From Saccoglossus kowalevskii (taxonomy: Eukaryota > Hemichordata > Enteropneusta > Harrimaniidae): 23,759 nt of DNA. Location of the stretch: positions 1 through 23,759 of the forward strand of contig NW_003118935.1 of the NCBI RefSeq assembly GCF_000003605.2. The letters run 5' to 3'. Below are positions 10,995 through 21,015 of the stretch, one piece after another (within the stretch, counting starts at the first letter, position 1; every line of letters begins with the position of its first letter). The notes beneath the pieces are model-generated. The model did no database searches. It had not been told where the DNA came from and worked only from the letters and a program-made list of their open reading frames with translations. The position numbers and the translations under genes are program-made.

Positions 10995-11890
10995 CTGCAT
11001 TCAGTAATTAAAAACAAAATAGCCACCAGTCAGCCATTTTCAACACAATCCAAAAAAAAAATTAAACTAAATTTGCCCACGCATGACTAAGATTCAGTTC
11101 CGGTATGGTGAAAATGTGCAATTTTTGTAAATTTTTGACCTTAAAAGGACTGGTCCAAATGCACAGACATATGTATGATATAATGTATGATGTGTATGTG
11201 AAGTTTGAACTTGATCTGTCCAGGCATGTCCGAGATATGGATCGAAAACTAAATTCTTTAAAACAAAATGGCCGCCAGTTGGCCATTTTGAACTTGATCC
11301 AAAGAAAAATTGGTATGCATCAAGCNNNNNNNNNNNNNNNNNNNNNNNNNNNNNNNNNNNNNNNNNNNNNNNNNNNNNNNNNNNNNNNNNNNNNNNNNNN
11401 NNNNNNNNNNNNNNNNNNNNNNNNNTTTGTGACATGATGTACCATGTGTGTGTGAAGTTTGAACTTGATCAATCCAGACATGTCTCGGATACGGATCCAG
11501 AACTGAATTCTTTAAAACAAAATGGCCGCCAGTCGGCCATTTTGAACTTGATCCGTAAAAAAAATGACGTGCACCAAGGTCCTATTATGTTTAATGTATG
11601 TACCAAATTTGAACAAAATCCATCCATGCATAACTGAGATCCGGGTCCGGAATGGTGAAAATGTGCGATTTTGATGCATTTTCGAGCTTAAAATGGCCGC
11701 TATTCAGCTATCGTTAATCGGATCATGAAAAAAGTGCATGTGCATATGTCCCATATAATGTGTGATGTATGAGTGAAGTTTGAACTTAATAGGTCCATGC
11801 ATGTTCGAGATACAGGTGATCACGGACGCACGGACGCACACAGGGCAAAACATAAGTCCAATGGGGACTAATAAGGGCTAACAATCCCAT
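10995..11890. repeat. Degenerate tandem repeat family with a palindromic AAAATGGC core, interrupted by a gap
   Basis: The palindrome-like core AAAATGGCCGCCAGT(C/T)GGCC occurs near 11016 (diverged), 11265 and 11519, with a decayed half-copy near 11686. Each is preceded by a block such as GTGAAGTTTGAACTTGATC and CATGTC..GATA. A second block (CATGACTAAGAT or CATAACTGAGAT, then GGTGAAAATGTGC) alternates with it, at about 11082 and 11626. The right end carries ACGGACGCACGGACGCAC and a weak CAATGGG/CCCATTG stem near 11857-11888. Two peptide frames (11105-11437 and 11434-11637) resemble each other only because the DNA is repeated. Class unknown; no terminal inverted repeats seen. Confidence 0.75.
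11326..11425. other. Assembly gap, 100 N
   Basis: Exactly 100 N bases, a common placeholder length for a gap of unknown size. It falls inside a tandem repeat, a usual cause of assembly breaks. Confidence 0.99.
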
Positions 11891-12206
11891 TGAGCTCATG
11901 CCACGCATGCTTGCATGGAATTTATAATTCTACATGAGATCTCATACCCATGTCAATCAAACCTGTTCTCATCATTAATTTTATTTAATGTGTCAAATAC
12001 AAACAATATTAAATACATTAGCCACATATCTAGATTATGTTCCATGGGTTAGGCTGGACCAACAAGTCTGAACTTTTCTGTTAAGTTTTCATCTCCAGGG
12101 TCAGTGGGCGACTGTGATTGGCTAATCTGAATATGCTAATTTTGGATGGATGACTATTGTTTTTCTCACACTCTATATTTGCCAGAGTTACAAATTATTC
12201 ATGATG

Positions 12207-12258
12207 TTGCAAATACATTTACTGGTACATAGTTGCAAATACATTTACTGGTACATAG
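12207..12258. repeat. 26-bp direct repeat, two copies
   Basis: Two identical adjacent units begin TTGCAAATACATTTACTGG at 12207 and 12233. Simple local duplication. Confidence 0.95.
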
Positions 12259-12925
12259 TTGACATAAGACAAATTTACAGCAAGTTCATAAACTGTGGAG
12301 TGGAAGCCCAAGCCCACAAAACATAATCTGGCTAGCAGTATTTAATCTTGAGTTGGCATGGATACTAGAAATACCAAGATAAATCTTCCTGCAGACTCCT
12401 TAATATTTCTAAAAACTCTCACATGATTGTTTTATGGTATCTTTAGTACGTGTCACCTTCATCTCTCTACTCAACATGTCATTAATTATAAACAATTGTA
12501 ATTTCTTTTTACTTGTACATACTGATATGATACAGATGAAGGTATAAAAACATTTTAATGTAAATGAACATGTTATAATTAAAGATGAAATTGAATTACA
12601 ATTTTCATGTTGTGATCGAATATTATTAATCCAAACATTCAATGAGCCACGATGCCATCAGTAATTCACCAATAATCAATAACATTTACTCAATCAATAG
12701 CAATGATCTTCTAAACATTGTGCTATAATTGCAAGCTTAGCTTACAGCCTCCATACTGCTACATGTAGGTCTTTCCATGGTTTGGAAGAGATCACATATT
12801 TGTCCAGATGTTATGTTGCCTGCATCTATTTCAACATTCAAACACAAGGGCTCTAAACTGTCACACAAACTTACAGGATCCCCCTAAAAATACTGTACAA
12901 AGGACCTCAGATTCAACACACATAT

Positions 12926-13161
12926 ACCATATTTGCTCTGTAATAAGCACTCCCATAGAATCACATGTATGGACTAAATGTTTTTTTTTTTTAGTGTTTA
13001 AAGTACATCAAGCTGAAACAAACCTTTTTAATATGTCCTTTACATAAGCATGTCCTTTACATAAGCATGTCCTTTACATAAGCATGTCCTTTACATAAGC
13101 ATGTCCTTTACATAAGCATGTCCTTTACATAAGCATGTCCTTCTAATAGAGCAAATACAGA
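12926..13161. mobile_element. Probable inverted-repeat element (MITE-like) enclosing a tandem array
   Basis: ACCATATTTGCTCTGTAATAA at about 12926 is matched in inverse orientation by TCTAATAGAGCAAATACAGA at about 13142-13161, the shared core being TATTTGCTCT. Between them lies a 17-bp tandem array. The arms are short and imperfect, and no clean target duplication is visible, so this is a tentative call. Confidence 0.4.
13033..13143. repeat. 17-bp tandem repeat, about 6.5 copies
   Basis: Identical units ATGTCCTTTACATAAGC start at 13033, 13050, 13067, 13084, 13101 and 13118, followed by a partial unit at 13135. The lack of divergence points to recent expansion. The array lies inside the tentative inverted-repeat element at 12926-13161. 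Confidence 0.97.
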
Positions 13162-13552
13162 ACTAAGACTCAAACCAGGATTTTATCGGATTGACTTAGT
13201 TCCTGCATTTTCTTTGATATTTGAGTCAAAATTAAAGTCTTTTCCTCGACCAAAGCGGATCTTATTCAACAGAGCGTAAGATGGTGACATCATTTCTACA
13301 AGACAATCACCCAATCTTATTCACAGTACATACAGTACATCATCTTGCTCTATCTTTATAAATATATTTATATTGTAATAAAGATAATAACAAACATCAA
13401 TAATTCAACTCCTTATAAGTTACTTTAATTATTGTAATAAAAACTACTGAAGAAGACATGAGTTATTGTCTCGTAACCTAGGTAACATTATAAATAAGTC
13501 AATGTGTCATCTGTACTGGGGCATGAAGTGTAAACATATAAAACGCTGCTAT

Positions 13553-13665
13553 CTATCTATCCAGACTATTAAAAGTTTCATCCAATAGCTTCCTGATCTC
13601 GTCACCACGGGAGAACGATCTCTTTACACATTCTTGTATTTGACTTTCAGATAAAGAGCTCCCAC
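13553..13665 (-). CDS. EXOSC8: EXOSC8 (RRP43), last coding exon
   Basis: On the minus strand the acceptor TTTTCATATCAG is followed by GTGGGAGC, which completes the split glycine codon after HKP from the previous exon and reads GGSSLSESQIQECVKRSFSR, then GDEIRKLLDETFNSLDR and a TAG stop at 13555-13553. The HKPGG junction and the helical basic tail match the C-terminus of animal exosome subunit 8. An ATTAAA on the minus strand (plus-strand positions 13424-13429) is a possible poly(A) signal about 125 nt after the stop, but it is weak. The gene converges on the kelch-like gene, with 4.6 kb between their stops. Confidence 0.93.
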
Positions 13666-15358
13666 CTGATATGAAAACAAAATATGAGGATTAGTCATGC
13701 TTCGAATATAGATGTAACACTAGAATGCATTTGTGAGCAAATCTCAACAAATACGCCTCAGGAAAACAGTTATTACTGTATAAAAGCTATTGAAGTAGGA
13801 TTTGTTTGTCCTTCTAGTTGTGCCTATATGTGAAAGACATTACAGGTATGCTACACTAGAGATTTAAAACAATTGCTAGGTTACATGTATGAAGGTGATT
13901 GCCACCTTTCCAGAATAGAATTGAATTAAATATTTAACACTGGCCCGACTATAGCTGGGGTGCCACCCTATTATTGGAAACGTTGTCAATATATTCTACA
14001 CAATGCCTGAGCTGACAGATAAAACAACAACAGCTCAGCTGACAGATATAACGACAACCGCTCAGCTGACAGATATAACGACAACCGCTCAGCTGACAGA
14101 TATAACGACAACCGCTCAGCTGACAGATATAACGACAACCGCTCAGCTGACAGATATAACGACAACTGCTCAGCTGACAGATATAACGACAACAGCTCAG
14201 CTGACAGATATAACGACAACCGCTCAGCTGACAGATATAACGACAACTGCTCAGCTGACAGATATAACGACAACAGCTCAGCTGACAGATATAACGACAA
14301 CAGCTCAGCTGACAGATATAACGACAACGCTCAGCTGACAGATATAACGACAACCGCTCAGCTGACAGATATAACAACCGCTCAGCTGATAGATATAACA
14401 ACAACCGCTCAGCTGATAGATATAACAACAACCGCTCAGCTGACATATATAACGACAACTGCTCAGCTGACAGATGAAACGACAACAGCTCAGCTGACAG
14501 ATAAAACGACAACCACTCAGCTGATAGATAAAACGACAACCGCTCAGCTGAAAGATATAACAACCGCTCAGCTGAAAGATATAACAATCGCTCAGCTTAC
14601 AGATACGACAACCGCTCAGCTGACATATATAACGACAACTGCTTAGCTGACAGATATAACAACCGCTCAGCTGAAAGATATAACAACAACCGCTCAGCTA
14701 GATATAACGACAACCGCTCAGCTACAGATATAACAACAACTGCTTAGCTGACAGATATAACAACAACCGCTCAGCTGACAGATAACAACCGCTCAGCTGA
14801 CAGATATAACGACAACTGCTCAGCTGATAGATATAACGACAACTGCTCAGCTGACAGATATAACGACAACTGCTCAGCTGACAGATATAACGACGATCTC
14901 TCAGCTGACAGATGTACACGTTGGTGAGTGGTTGTTAACAGTCACAGGACTGCCATAAAATTGTTGACACAACTCATTTCGCAATTTTAAGAGACATAAT
15001 ATTCCCTCTAATCTGGTACATGGTGCACGAAGGTTGTTTACCCTGAATACCCTGAGTGCTGATCGTTTATACGTAGGATATCATGAACACTCAAATGTAC
15101 TCAAGATGAAATGGTACAACATCTATTTGTATTATTAATATTTAATTTCAATATTTTTGAAAGTGAAATTTGCAAAATTAATGTAAACTTACAATAGTAC
15201 TCATTGGTTCACTGGTAAATCCATGTATGGTCAAAAGAGTGAAATTATTATATATTTAAATTATATGTATTTGTGAAAATAAATGACTTTACTGTAGTAG
15301 TAACATGTTATATTGTTTGTATGAATCTGATATCCGTCTACGGTAGTAAGCTACATAC
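13666..15358 (-). other. EXOSC8: Last intron of EXOSC8
   Basis: Bounded on the minus strand by the donor CCAG|GTATGT at 15358 and the acceptor ATATCAG ending at 13666. More than half of it is the 27-bp minisatellite at 14007-14913. The long open frames over 13949-14587 and 14003-14338 are products of that array; no nested gene is supported. Confidence 0.85.
14007..14913. repeat. 27-bp minisatellite, roughly 34 copies, with CAGCTG in nearly every unit
   Basis: The unit is GCTCAGCTGACAGATATAAC plus GACAACC. The left part (to about 14330) is regular and varies mainly at one site (GACAACC, GACAACT or GACAACA); the right part is more degenerate, with 3-bp and larger deletions and GACAG/GATAG/GAAAG variants. 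Because 27 is a multiple of three, frames stay open on both strands, giving an AQLTDITTT repeat on + and YLSAE-type repeats on -. Neither resembles a known protein, and the array sits within an intron. CAGCTG is a palindromic E-box core. I treat it as non-coding satellite. Confidence 0.95.
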
Positions 15359-15465
15359 CTGGTTTGTGCAGAGCACAGAGTTCACCACACTCATTTGTCA
15401 CCACGGTAACAACACCCGTTGCTAGGTTCTCTTCTTCATTTGTTGGATCAGCTATGAGAATGGAA
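15359..15465 (-). CDS. EXOSC8: EXOSC8 (RRP43), penultimate coding exon
   Basis: On the minus strand the exon lies between an acceptor (CTATTTTTTTAG|TTCC) and a donor (CCAG|GTATGT). It completes Asn from AA|T and reads SILIADPTNEEENLATGVVT, then VVTNECGELCALHKP. The ADPTxEEE and ATG..T motifs and the CGELCALHKPGG end are characteristic of the second half of the RNase PH-like fold in EXOSC8. Its frame joins both neighbouring exons. Acidic residues of the DPTNEEE segment correspond by position to a metal-binding loop of active RNase PH enzymes, but animal exosome ring subunits are considered catalytically inert. Confidence 0.95.
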
Positions 15466-16517
15466 CTAAAAAAATAGACTTTGTTACTTTGTACTAAAAA
15501 TCAAAAACAACTGTTAGCAGGTAACCATGACAGCCAATATTGCATTTACCATTCCATACCACACATATAACTTATTTTTTATAACATATTGGGTAAATTT
15601 GAATGTGATCAGTGGCCATGTACAAAATATGAATGTTCATGAGAAAGCAAACATAGCATTTTAAAGCGGTTCAAAGATTAGCGTTAAAATATTGTTTTGT
15701 CGGCATGATGAGTGATTGATAGGCGGTAGTTACATCTTGCCAACATGCAAGTGCTTGATTTATGGATACAATGTTGCAGAGGCAAGTGTCTGTTCCTGAT
15801 TGGGCGGAAGTTGATATGGTTCACTGATTGTTCCACCTGTTATTTAGTGTGCGTTCCTGAAGGAAGGGAACGGATCCATACTTAGCCTTTAGCGGGTTTT
15901 TCCAGTGAGCACAATCGCATAGCAGGTGATTTAATTAGGGTTTTTACACCGTATTATGTTCTTCCTTTTTTTGATAACATGTACTGACTACATGTTTCTA
16001 TTATTACATTCACCTGATATGTACTTATAATTTGTACAATAATCTCCACAATAAAGTAGTGAGCTAACATTCTGTTTTTAGTTTTGTGTGCTTTATTGTA
16101 CTGTAAAATACTTTTTTTTCCTGAAAAGAGATTTTAGCTGTCTTTGTTGAATTTTTTTTCAAAATCAAATGTAACATATAATATAAAAATAAAGTCCATA
16201 TGGAAATAAAGTACAGAAAAAGAAAGTGTACAGCTAGCTCTTTAGACATTCTGAAATCATGTTGGGAACTATCAGACTGATCTCAGAGAACGAGACCCTC
16301 TGGGGTCGAAAAAATCGAATGCACAGAATTATAAATGAACCAACTTAAGGATTTAAAACCTTCGGCAAAATAAATAATAGCTACAATATTTTGTAATAAA
16401 TACTAAGCTACATGTACATAAGTAGCATGTCTTATTGTTTGAATCTAGAACAGAGAAACCAGATAAGATAGTTTTACTCTATTCAATCTAATAAATAAAA
16501 GCAACAAAATCATCTCG

Positions 16518-16543
16518 TTTTTTTTTTTTTTTTTTTTTTTTTT
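16518..16543. repeat. Poly(T) run, 26 bases
   Basis: An uninterrupted T run. It could be the tail of a minus-strand retroposed sequence, but no source sequence or target duplication is visible next to it. Confidence 0.95.
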
Positions 16544-17164
16544 AAAGTAATACAAAATTATTGATTTAAACACAAGTTACCTTTTTGTTACCCAATTTAA
16601 TATTTTCGAGAAAAAAAAATGTCTGAATTTATGTTGAAACATTATTTTGTAATAAATTAACTATGCCCGGCACAGTCCTTGTGGCTAACATTACCATCAA
16701 TGAGTTTGATAATGAGATTACACATGTGCAAGGTTGGTTCCAGACATTTTAAAAACCATAATAATGCCAGTGGCGATCATTGATTGGATAACAAACTGAC
16801 TGCATGTGCATAATTATACCAAAGTACAAATGTTGAAGTGTTGCTCTAAGCATGTATGAAATATTACGTACGAAAGTGCATTCTTCAAGAACGCAAGAAA
16901 GAAAATGTGTAAATCTAAATCTGTAGAAAATTGGTCAATGCGTTTTCAAACAAGTGACTGTAGACCACAATCTTTGTTAGACCGGGGAGTGAGAGCATCA
17001 AAATTTAAATAAACAGAATCATTTCAGGGAAAATCATTATGCAGTGCACAATAGAAAAATAATTCTCATTTCAATATTATATAATAAGTTTTAAATTCAA
17101 ATGTTTGAAGAACATATAATATCAGTTAATTCACAAACACTTACAAGGTTATCTCTCATTGGTT

Positions 17165-17775
17165 AAAACAACGACCTATTCTGGATACAAGAAACATGTT
17201 TCAAACTTGTTATGAAGCCTGTACACATATGCTGTCAGATGTACGTCCAGTTTTTGTATATACCGGTATTGATTCAAAATGGCCCACTGGTGGTCTTTTT
17301 TTTTTCAAACAATGCACCCGAATGTACCTTTTTTCATGAATTGTTTAGGCTAATTTGTTTCAAACATGATATGATGGTTTTATATGTTGAGTGCTTCATG
17401 GATGTCCTGTTTTATTTTGCATTTTAATTCAAAATGGCTGACTGTTGGCCATTTTTGTTTCATGGTTTTGCATAGTGATTTCTCAGAAATGCTTTGATCA
17501 ATTTGGTTTAAAATTGATACAATAACAGATCATAATAGTTGACTTATGATTTTTTTAATCGGTTAATATTTTATCGAATTGCAGTCATTTAAGTCATTAA
17601 AAATGTTAAAAAATCATAATTTCATTGCTTCAAAATTTTTTTCTGAAATGAAAACATGTTTTCAAATTTGGTATGCTGTTTGAACATATACTGAGTTATT
17701 GACAAGCTGATTTAAAAAAAATTTTTTTATATATTTCAGTTCAATATGGCTGACGGGTGGCCATACTTGGCTTGT
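17165..17775. repeat. Degenerate tandem repeat of about 155 bp with an AAAATGGC..GGCCAT core
   Basis: A core of the form CAAAATGGC..ACTG.TGGCC occurs near 17276, 17431 and 17742, spacings of about 155 and 310 bp, so one copy in between seems to have decayed. A companion block (ACATGTTTCAAACTTG, CATGTTTTCAAATTTGG) recurs near 17193, 17358 and 17656. The cores resemble the palindromic core of the 11-kb family. Class unknown. Confidence 0.65.
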
Positions 17776-18469
17776 TAATCTGGATTCTGTGAGTAAAAGC
17801 ATGAAATGAAGCCACATGGTAAAAGTTTAGGAAATCTGGCAATATGCTTTTAATGGTAACTACCTTAAAGAAATGTATAATCCTCAGAAGTGTTTGGTTT
17901 ATTTTAGATTTAGATAAGTTTTTTGGTTCAGACCAGCTTGATGTAGTTTACGGTCGCCAAACATAATACAGTATTAGATGTACACATGTGAGTTATATTC
18001 TAATACCGTCTTATTTTATGCCTGTAAGCCATGACTATACAGTAAACACCAGAGACATTATTATAAGGATAATATTGCTTACAAGTGTAAACGAAATACA
18101 AAGTGACGAGTGAAGATTCTCATTCCTGTGAATTACACCTAGTATTAATCACAGCGGTTTAGATTAAGTCTAAGCAGGAAACGATTACACCATGCATAAC
18201 CTTCACGCTGTGAACCTGTCTCATCTACACAATTAGTTATTCACTAAGTGCAGTCTCAGCAATGAATCTGAACTTGTAATTAACAAAAGGGATATTTTAT
18301 TGATCATAAAGTTAATACAAAGGGGTCAAGTGGCATGGAACTGTAGCGTTGAAGTCAGAAAACGATAATTCTCCCTAATTTAATGAACTAAGAAGCAGTA
18401 ATTGGATTGATTTTCATATGTACTGTCAATTTCACACACTCAAGTATTGTATAATAATGAGACACATAC

Positions 18470-18590
18470 TTATCAAAGATAGCAAATGATGTTGACACTG
18501 GCAGTGATTGAACCGTCATTGTAGATGAAGTTGAGGATGTTAATTTCGGCTTAGCGGTCTCTTCATCTACCTCTATAGAGGGCAGTGCAA
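18470..18590 (-). CDS. EXOSC8: EXOSC8 (RRP43), third exon from the 3' end
   Basis: On the minus strand it runs from the acceptor ATTTTTGTAG to the donor GATAA|GTATGT. It completes Val from G|TT and encodes VALPSIEVDEETAKPKL, then a Ser/Thr-rich piece (TSSTSSTMTVQSLPVS), then TSFAIFD and two bases of Asn. The LP..V...TA and PV(S)TSFAIFD segments match the linker and the start of the second half-domain in EXOSC8 proteins. The Ser/Thr-rich part appears to be a species- or lineage-specific linker sequence. Confidence 0.95.
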
Positions 18591-18648
18591 CTACAAAAAT
18601 AACATAAGAAATAATATGACTTTCGTTGCGTATTGGAAGTTATTTTCA

Positions 18649-18704
18649 CGAGAGATGCGATGTATCCTGCATCCATAAAGTACAGCAGAATACACCGCAT
18701 CTCG
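18649..18704. repeat. Imperfect hairpin (about 20-bp arms, 14-base loop)
   Basis: GAGATGCGATGTATCCTGC (to 18670) pairs with GCAGAATACACCGCATCTC (18685-18703), with two mismatches. It may be a remnant of a foldback element; no target duplication was found. Confidence 0.7.
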
Positions 18705-19989
18705 AGTTGCAAATTGGAAAAGCAAATTTAAAAACCAAGAAAGTTTGTGGAAAATTGGTTTTCCTATCAGCATGATTTAATTTCATTTTCGTTTTAAAAT
18801 TGTCATTAAAATTTGTCTTTTTGATTGACTAATTACTTTGCAATTATTTCATTTGTGACTTATTAATTCGTTACCAAATGATATTTTGTGATCAAATAAT
18901 TAATTACTGTATGATATTTTGTGATCCAATTATTAATACTTGTATGTATTTTACATAATGATAATTATTGATTGAATAAAACATACTGATATTTTGCATG
19001 TCAAATTAAAAATTCATACAGGTTTTGAGGGTTAAAACTATTTAATATTTATTACAGTCAAACCTATGTTTAGTGACAACCTGCTCATAATGATCATCTT
19101 AGGGAGTCTTAATGCAATGTACAAACTGGTTATGACCTGTTCACCTGGAAGTTATCGGGTTGCTCTTTGCTCTGAATTACAGCCAGACGTGATGATTAGA
19201 TAATTTGCATGTTCGTTATTCTTGCTTCAATAGGCAGAATAGTGTGCACATTTTCAGAGGTTGGTATGAGTTAGTTGAAAGATGATAGCAGTTTTATTTC
19301 AGGGGAATTTTGATGTTGTTCGTTGGACACATTGATATTTGGTGTACTGCCACTCTGTGTGTTTGGAACGTACGAAATCTGTCCTAACTTCTGGTTTGCT
19401 GACCTCAAGTCACACAATATACACAAGCACACAAACGATGAATGAGCAACCGCTATCAATTCGGGAATCGATAACAGTCTTTTTTGACAACAGTTGATTT
19501 CCTTATAACCTTATAAGTCCAATACACCACAATTTAGCCGTGAAAAGCATTATTTCAAATATATGCATGCATATTTAAAGATGCAATATGGACAAAAACA
19601 TATATTTTTCAATATCATTATTCAATAAACTATACTATGATTAATCATGAAATAAAAATGTTGCATTTGCAGGATGCATAGAAGCATTCATTAGCTAAAA
19701 AATCAAAACTACAAATACACATGTGAAATAATTATTATTGTACATACCAAAACACCTGGTGCACATGCTTAGTACAATTTGTCCTTGTTTCATTGAACAA
19801 AAACTAAGATGCATGCTTTACGAACAGCGTTTTCAGTTTTTTGATAATTTGTAGTCCAATGTATTGTTCAACATACAATATCAAACAATATTACTAAATT
19901 AAAATTACATGTTCTTGTTCATATTAAATTAGTAAACAATTGCCACAGAATTCCTGAGATTAATAAATGACTACTTTCTGTGTTTCACC

Positions 19990-20704
19990 ACAATGCTGGA
20001 TACCTGGTACTACATGTATTTATCAGCAGGGTAAACCACACCTGTCTCACAATGCTGGATACCTGGTACTACATGTATTTATCAGCAGGGTAAACCACAC
20101 CTGTCTCACAATGCTGGATACCTGGTACTACATGTATTTATCAGCAGGGTAAACCACACCTGTCTCACAATGCTGGATACCTGGTACTACATGTATTTAT
20201 CAGCAGGGTAAACCACACCTGTCTCACAATGCTGGATACCTGGTACTACATGTATTTATCAGCAGGGTAAACCACACCTGTCTCACAATGCTGGATACCT
20301 GGTACTACATGTATTTATCAGCAAGGTAAACCACACCTGTCTCACAATGCTGGATACCTGGTACTACATGTATTTATCAGCAGGGTAAACCACACCTGTC
20401 TCACAATGCTGGATACCTGGTACTACATGTATTTATCAGCAGGGTAAACCACACCTGTCTCACAATGCTGGATACCTGGTACTACATGTATTTATCAGCA
20501 GGGTAAACCACACCTGTCTCACAATGCTGGATACCTGGTACTACATGTATTTATCAGCAGGGTAAACCACACCTGTCTCACAATGCTGGATACCTGGTAC
20601 TACATGTATTTATCAGCAGGGTAAACCACACCTGTCTCACAATGCTGTATACCTGGTACTACATGTATTTATCAGCAGGGTAAACCACACCTGTCTCACA
20701 ATGG
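19990..20704. repeat. 59-bp minisatellite, 12 near-identical copies
   Basis: Units begin ACAATGCTGGATACCTGG at 19990 and repeat every 59 bases; the twelfth starts at 20639 and a fragment begins at 20698. I saw only two base changes: an A for G near 20324 (AGCAAGG) and a T for G near 20646 (GCTGTAT). Such homogeneity suggests recent amplification or gene conversion, and the true copy number may exceed the assembled one. On the transcribed strand of EXOSC8 each unit contains CAG|GTGTGG and CCAG|GTATCC, which look like splice donors. Confidence 0.97.
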
Positions 20705-20918
20705 TCTAAACCCATTAATAACTGTTGTGAGGTTTCTCAAGAGGATAATGTACTGGCAATGAACTCACCAAAAATCGTGAGAAGGTGAAACCACATTTGG
20801 CGTTGCCCCAATTTGATCTTTTCTACCTGTCTGTACTGCACTGTGATTACACAAGTTTTATTTTAAGTAATATTTTGCAATCAAATGCTATATATAGAAG
20901 ATGGATATTGATACTCAC

Positions 20919-21015
20919 CATTGCGTAGTGCCGCTAATAGTGAAATGATACAGGCATCAATGACGTTACCATCATAGTCTAAGCACATCATATCACAATA
21001 TAGAACCCATACAAT
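20919..21015 (-). CDS. EXOSC8: EXOSC8 (RRP43), fourth exon from the 3' end
   Basis: On the minus strand the acceptor TTTTTTAG is followed by ATTGTATGG, reading [20 protein letters not shown], then [12 protein letters not shown] and the first base of Val, ending at the donor AATG|GTGAGT. WVLYCD..CLDYDGN.(I/L)DAC...(A/L)LLAAL is a signature of exosome RNase PH-like subunits and is closest to EXOSC8. The protein acts in the hexameric RNase PH-like ring of the exosome (nucleus and cytoplasm), pairing with another ring subunit to channel RNA for 3' to 5' decay. Together the four exons give 145 residues, about the C-terminal half of a family member of about 276. The N-terminal half is not found in the remaining 2.7 kb and should lie beyond the right edge. 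Confidence 0.97.

Larger units (their letters stand above)
8966..13552. other. Intergenic space between two convergent genes
   Basis: No coding region is supported on either strand. The stretch holds the 3' flank of the kelch-like gene, two MITEs (9604-9781 and 10135-10219), a CRE palindrome at 9813-9820, a degenerate tandem repeat with an assembly gap (10995-11890), a 26-bp doublet (12207-12258), a probable inverted-repeat element with a 17-bp array (12926-13161) and the 3' flank of EXOSC8. Several peptide frames in 11062-11640 are products of the repeat. Confidence 0.6.
15466..18469 (-). other. EXOSC8: EXOSC8 intron
   Basis: Bounded by GTATGT (from 18469) and TTTTTAG (to 15466) on the minus strand. 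It contains a 26-base T run (16518-16543) and a degenerate repeat family of about 155 bp (17165-17775). No coding sequence is supported; short frames at 16064-16249 and 17212-17427 are AT-rich noise or repeat. Confidence 0.85.
18591..20918 (-). other. EXOSC8: EXOSC8 intron with a 59-bp satellite
   Basis: Bounded by GTGAGT (from 20918) and TTTTTGTAG (to 18591) on the minus strand. It contains an imperfect hairpin at 18649-18704, a sequence resembling a single transposon end (ACAGTCAAACCTATG near 19057) without a visible partner, and the 59-bp array at 19990-20704. No coding sequence is supported. Confidence 0.85.

Noticed and set aside
11062..11637. Similar peptide frames flanking the N gap (KFELD..SRHV..D)
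   Set aside because: The similarity comes from the repeated DNA; no start, splice sites or known domain, and one frame runs through the N bases.
13949..14587. 212-codon repeat protein on the minus strand and 111-codon one on the plus strand
   Set aside because: Both come from the 27-bp satellite within the last EXOSC8 intron; the period of 27 keeps frames open on each strand.
19990..20704. CRISPR-like array
   Set aside because: The 59-bp units are continuous tandem copies with no variable spacers, and the context is an animal gene.
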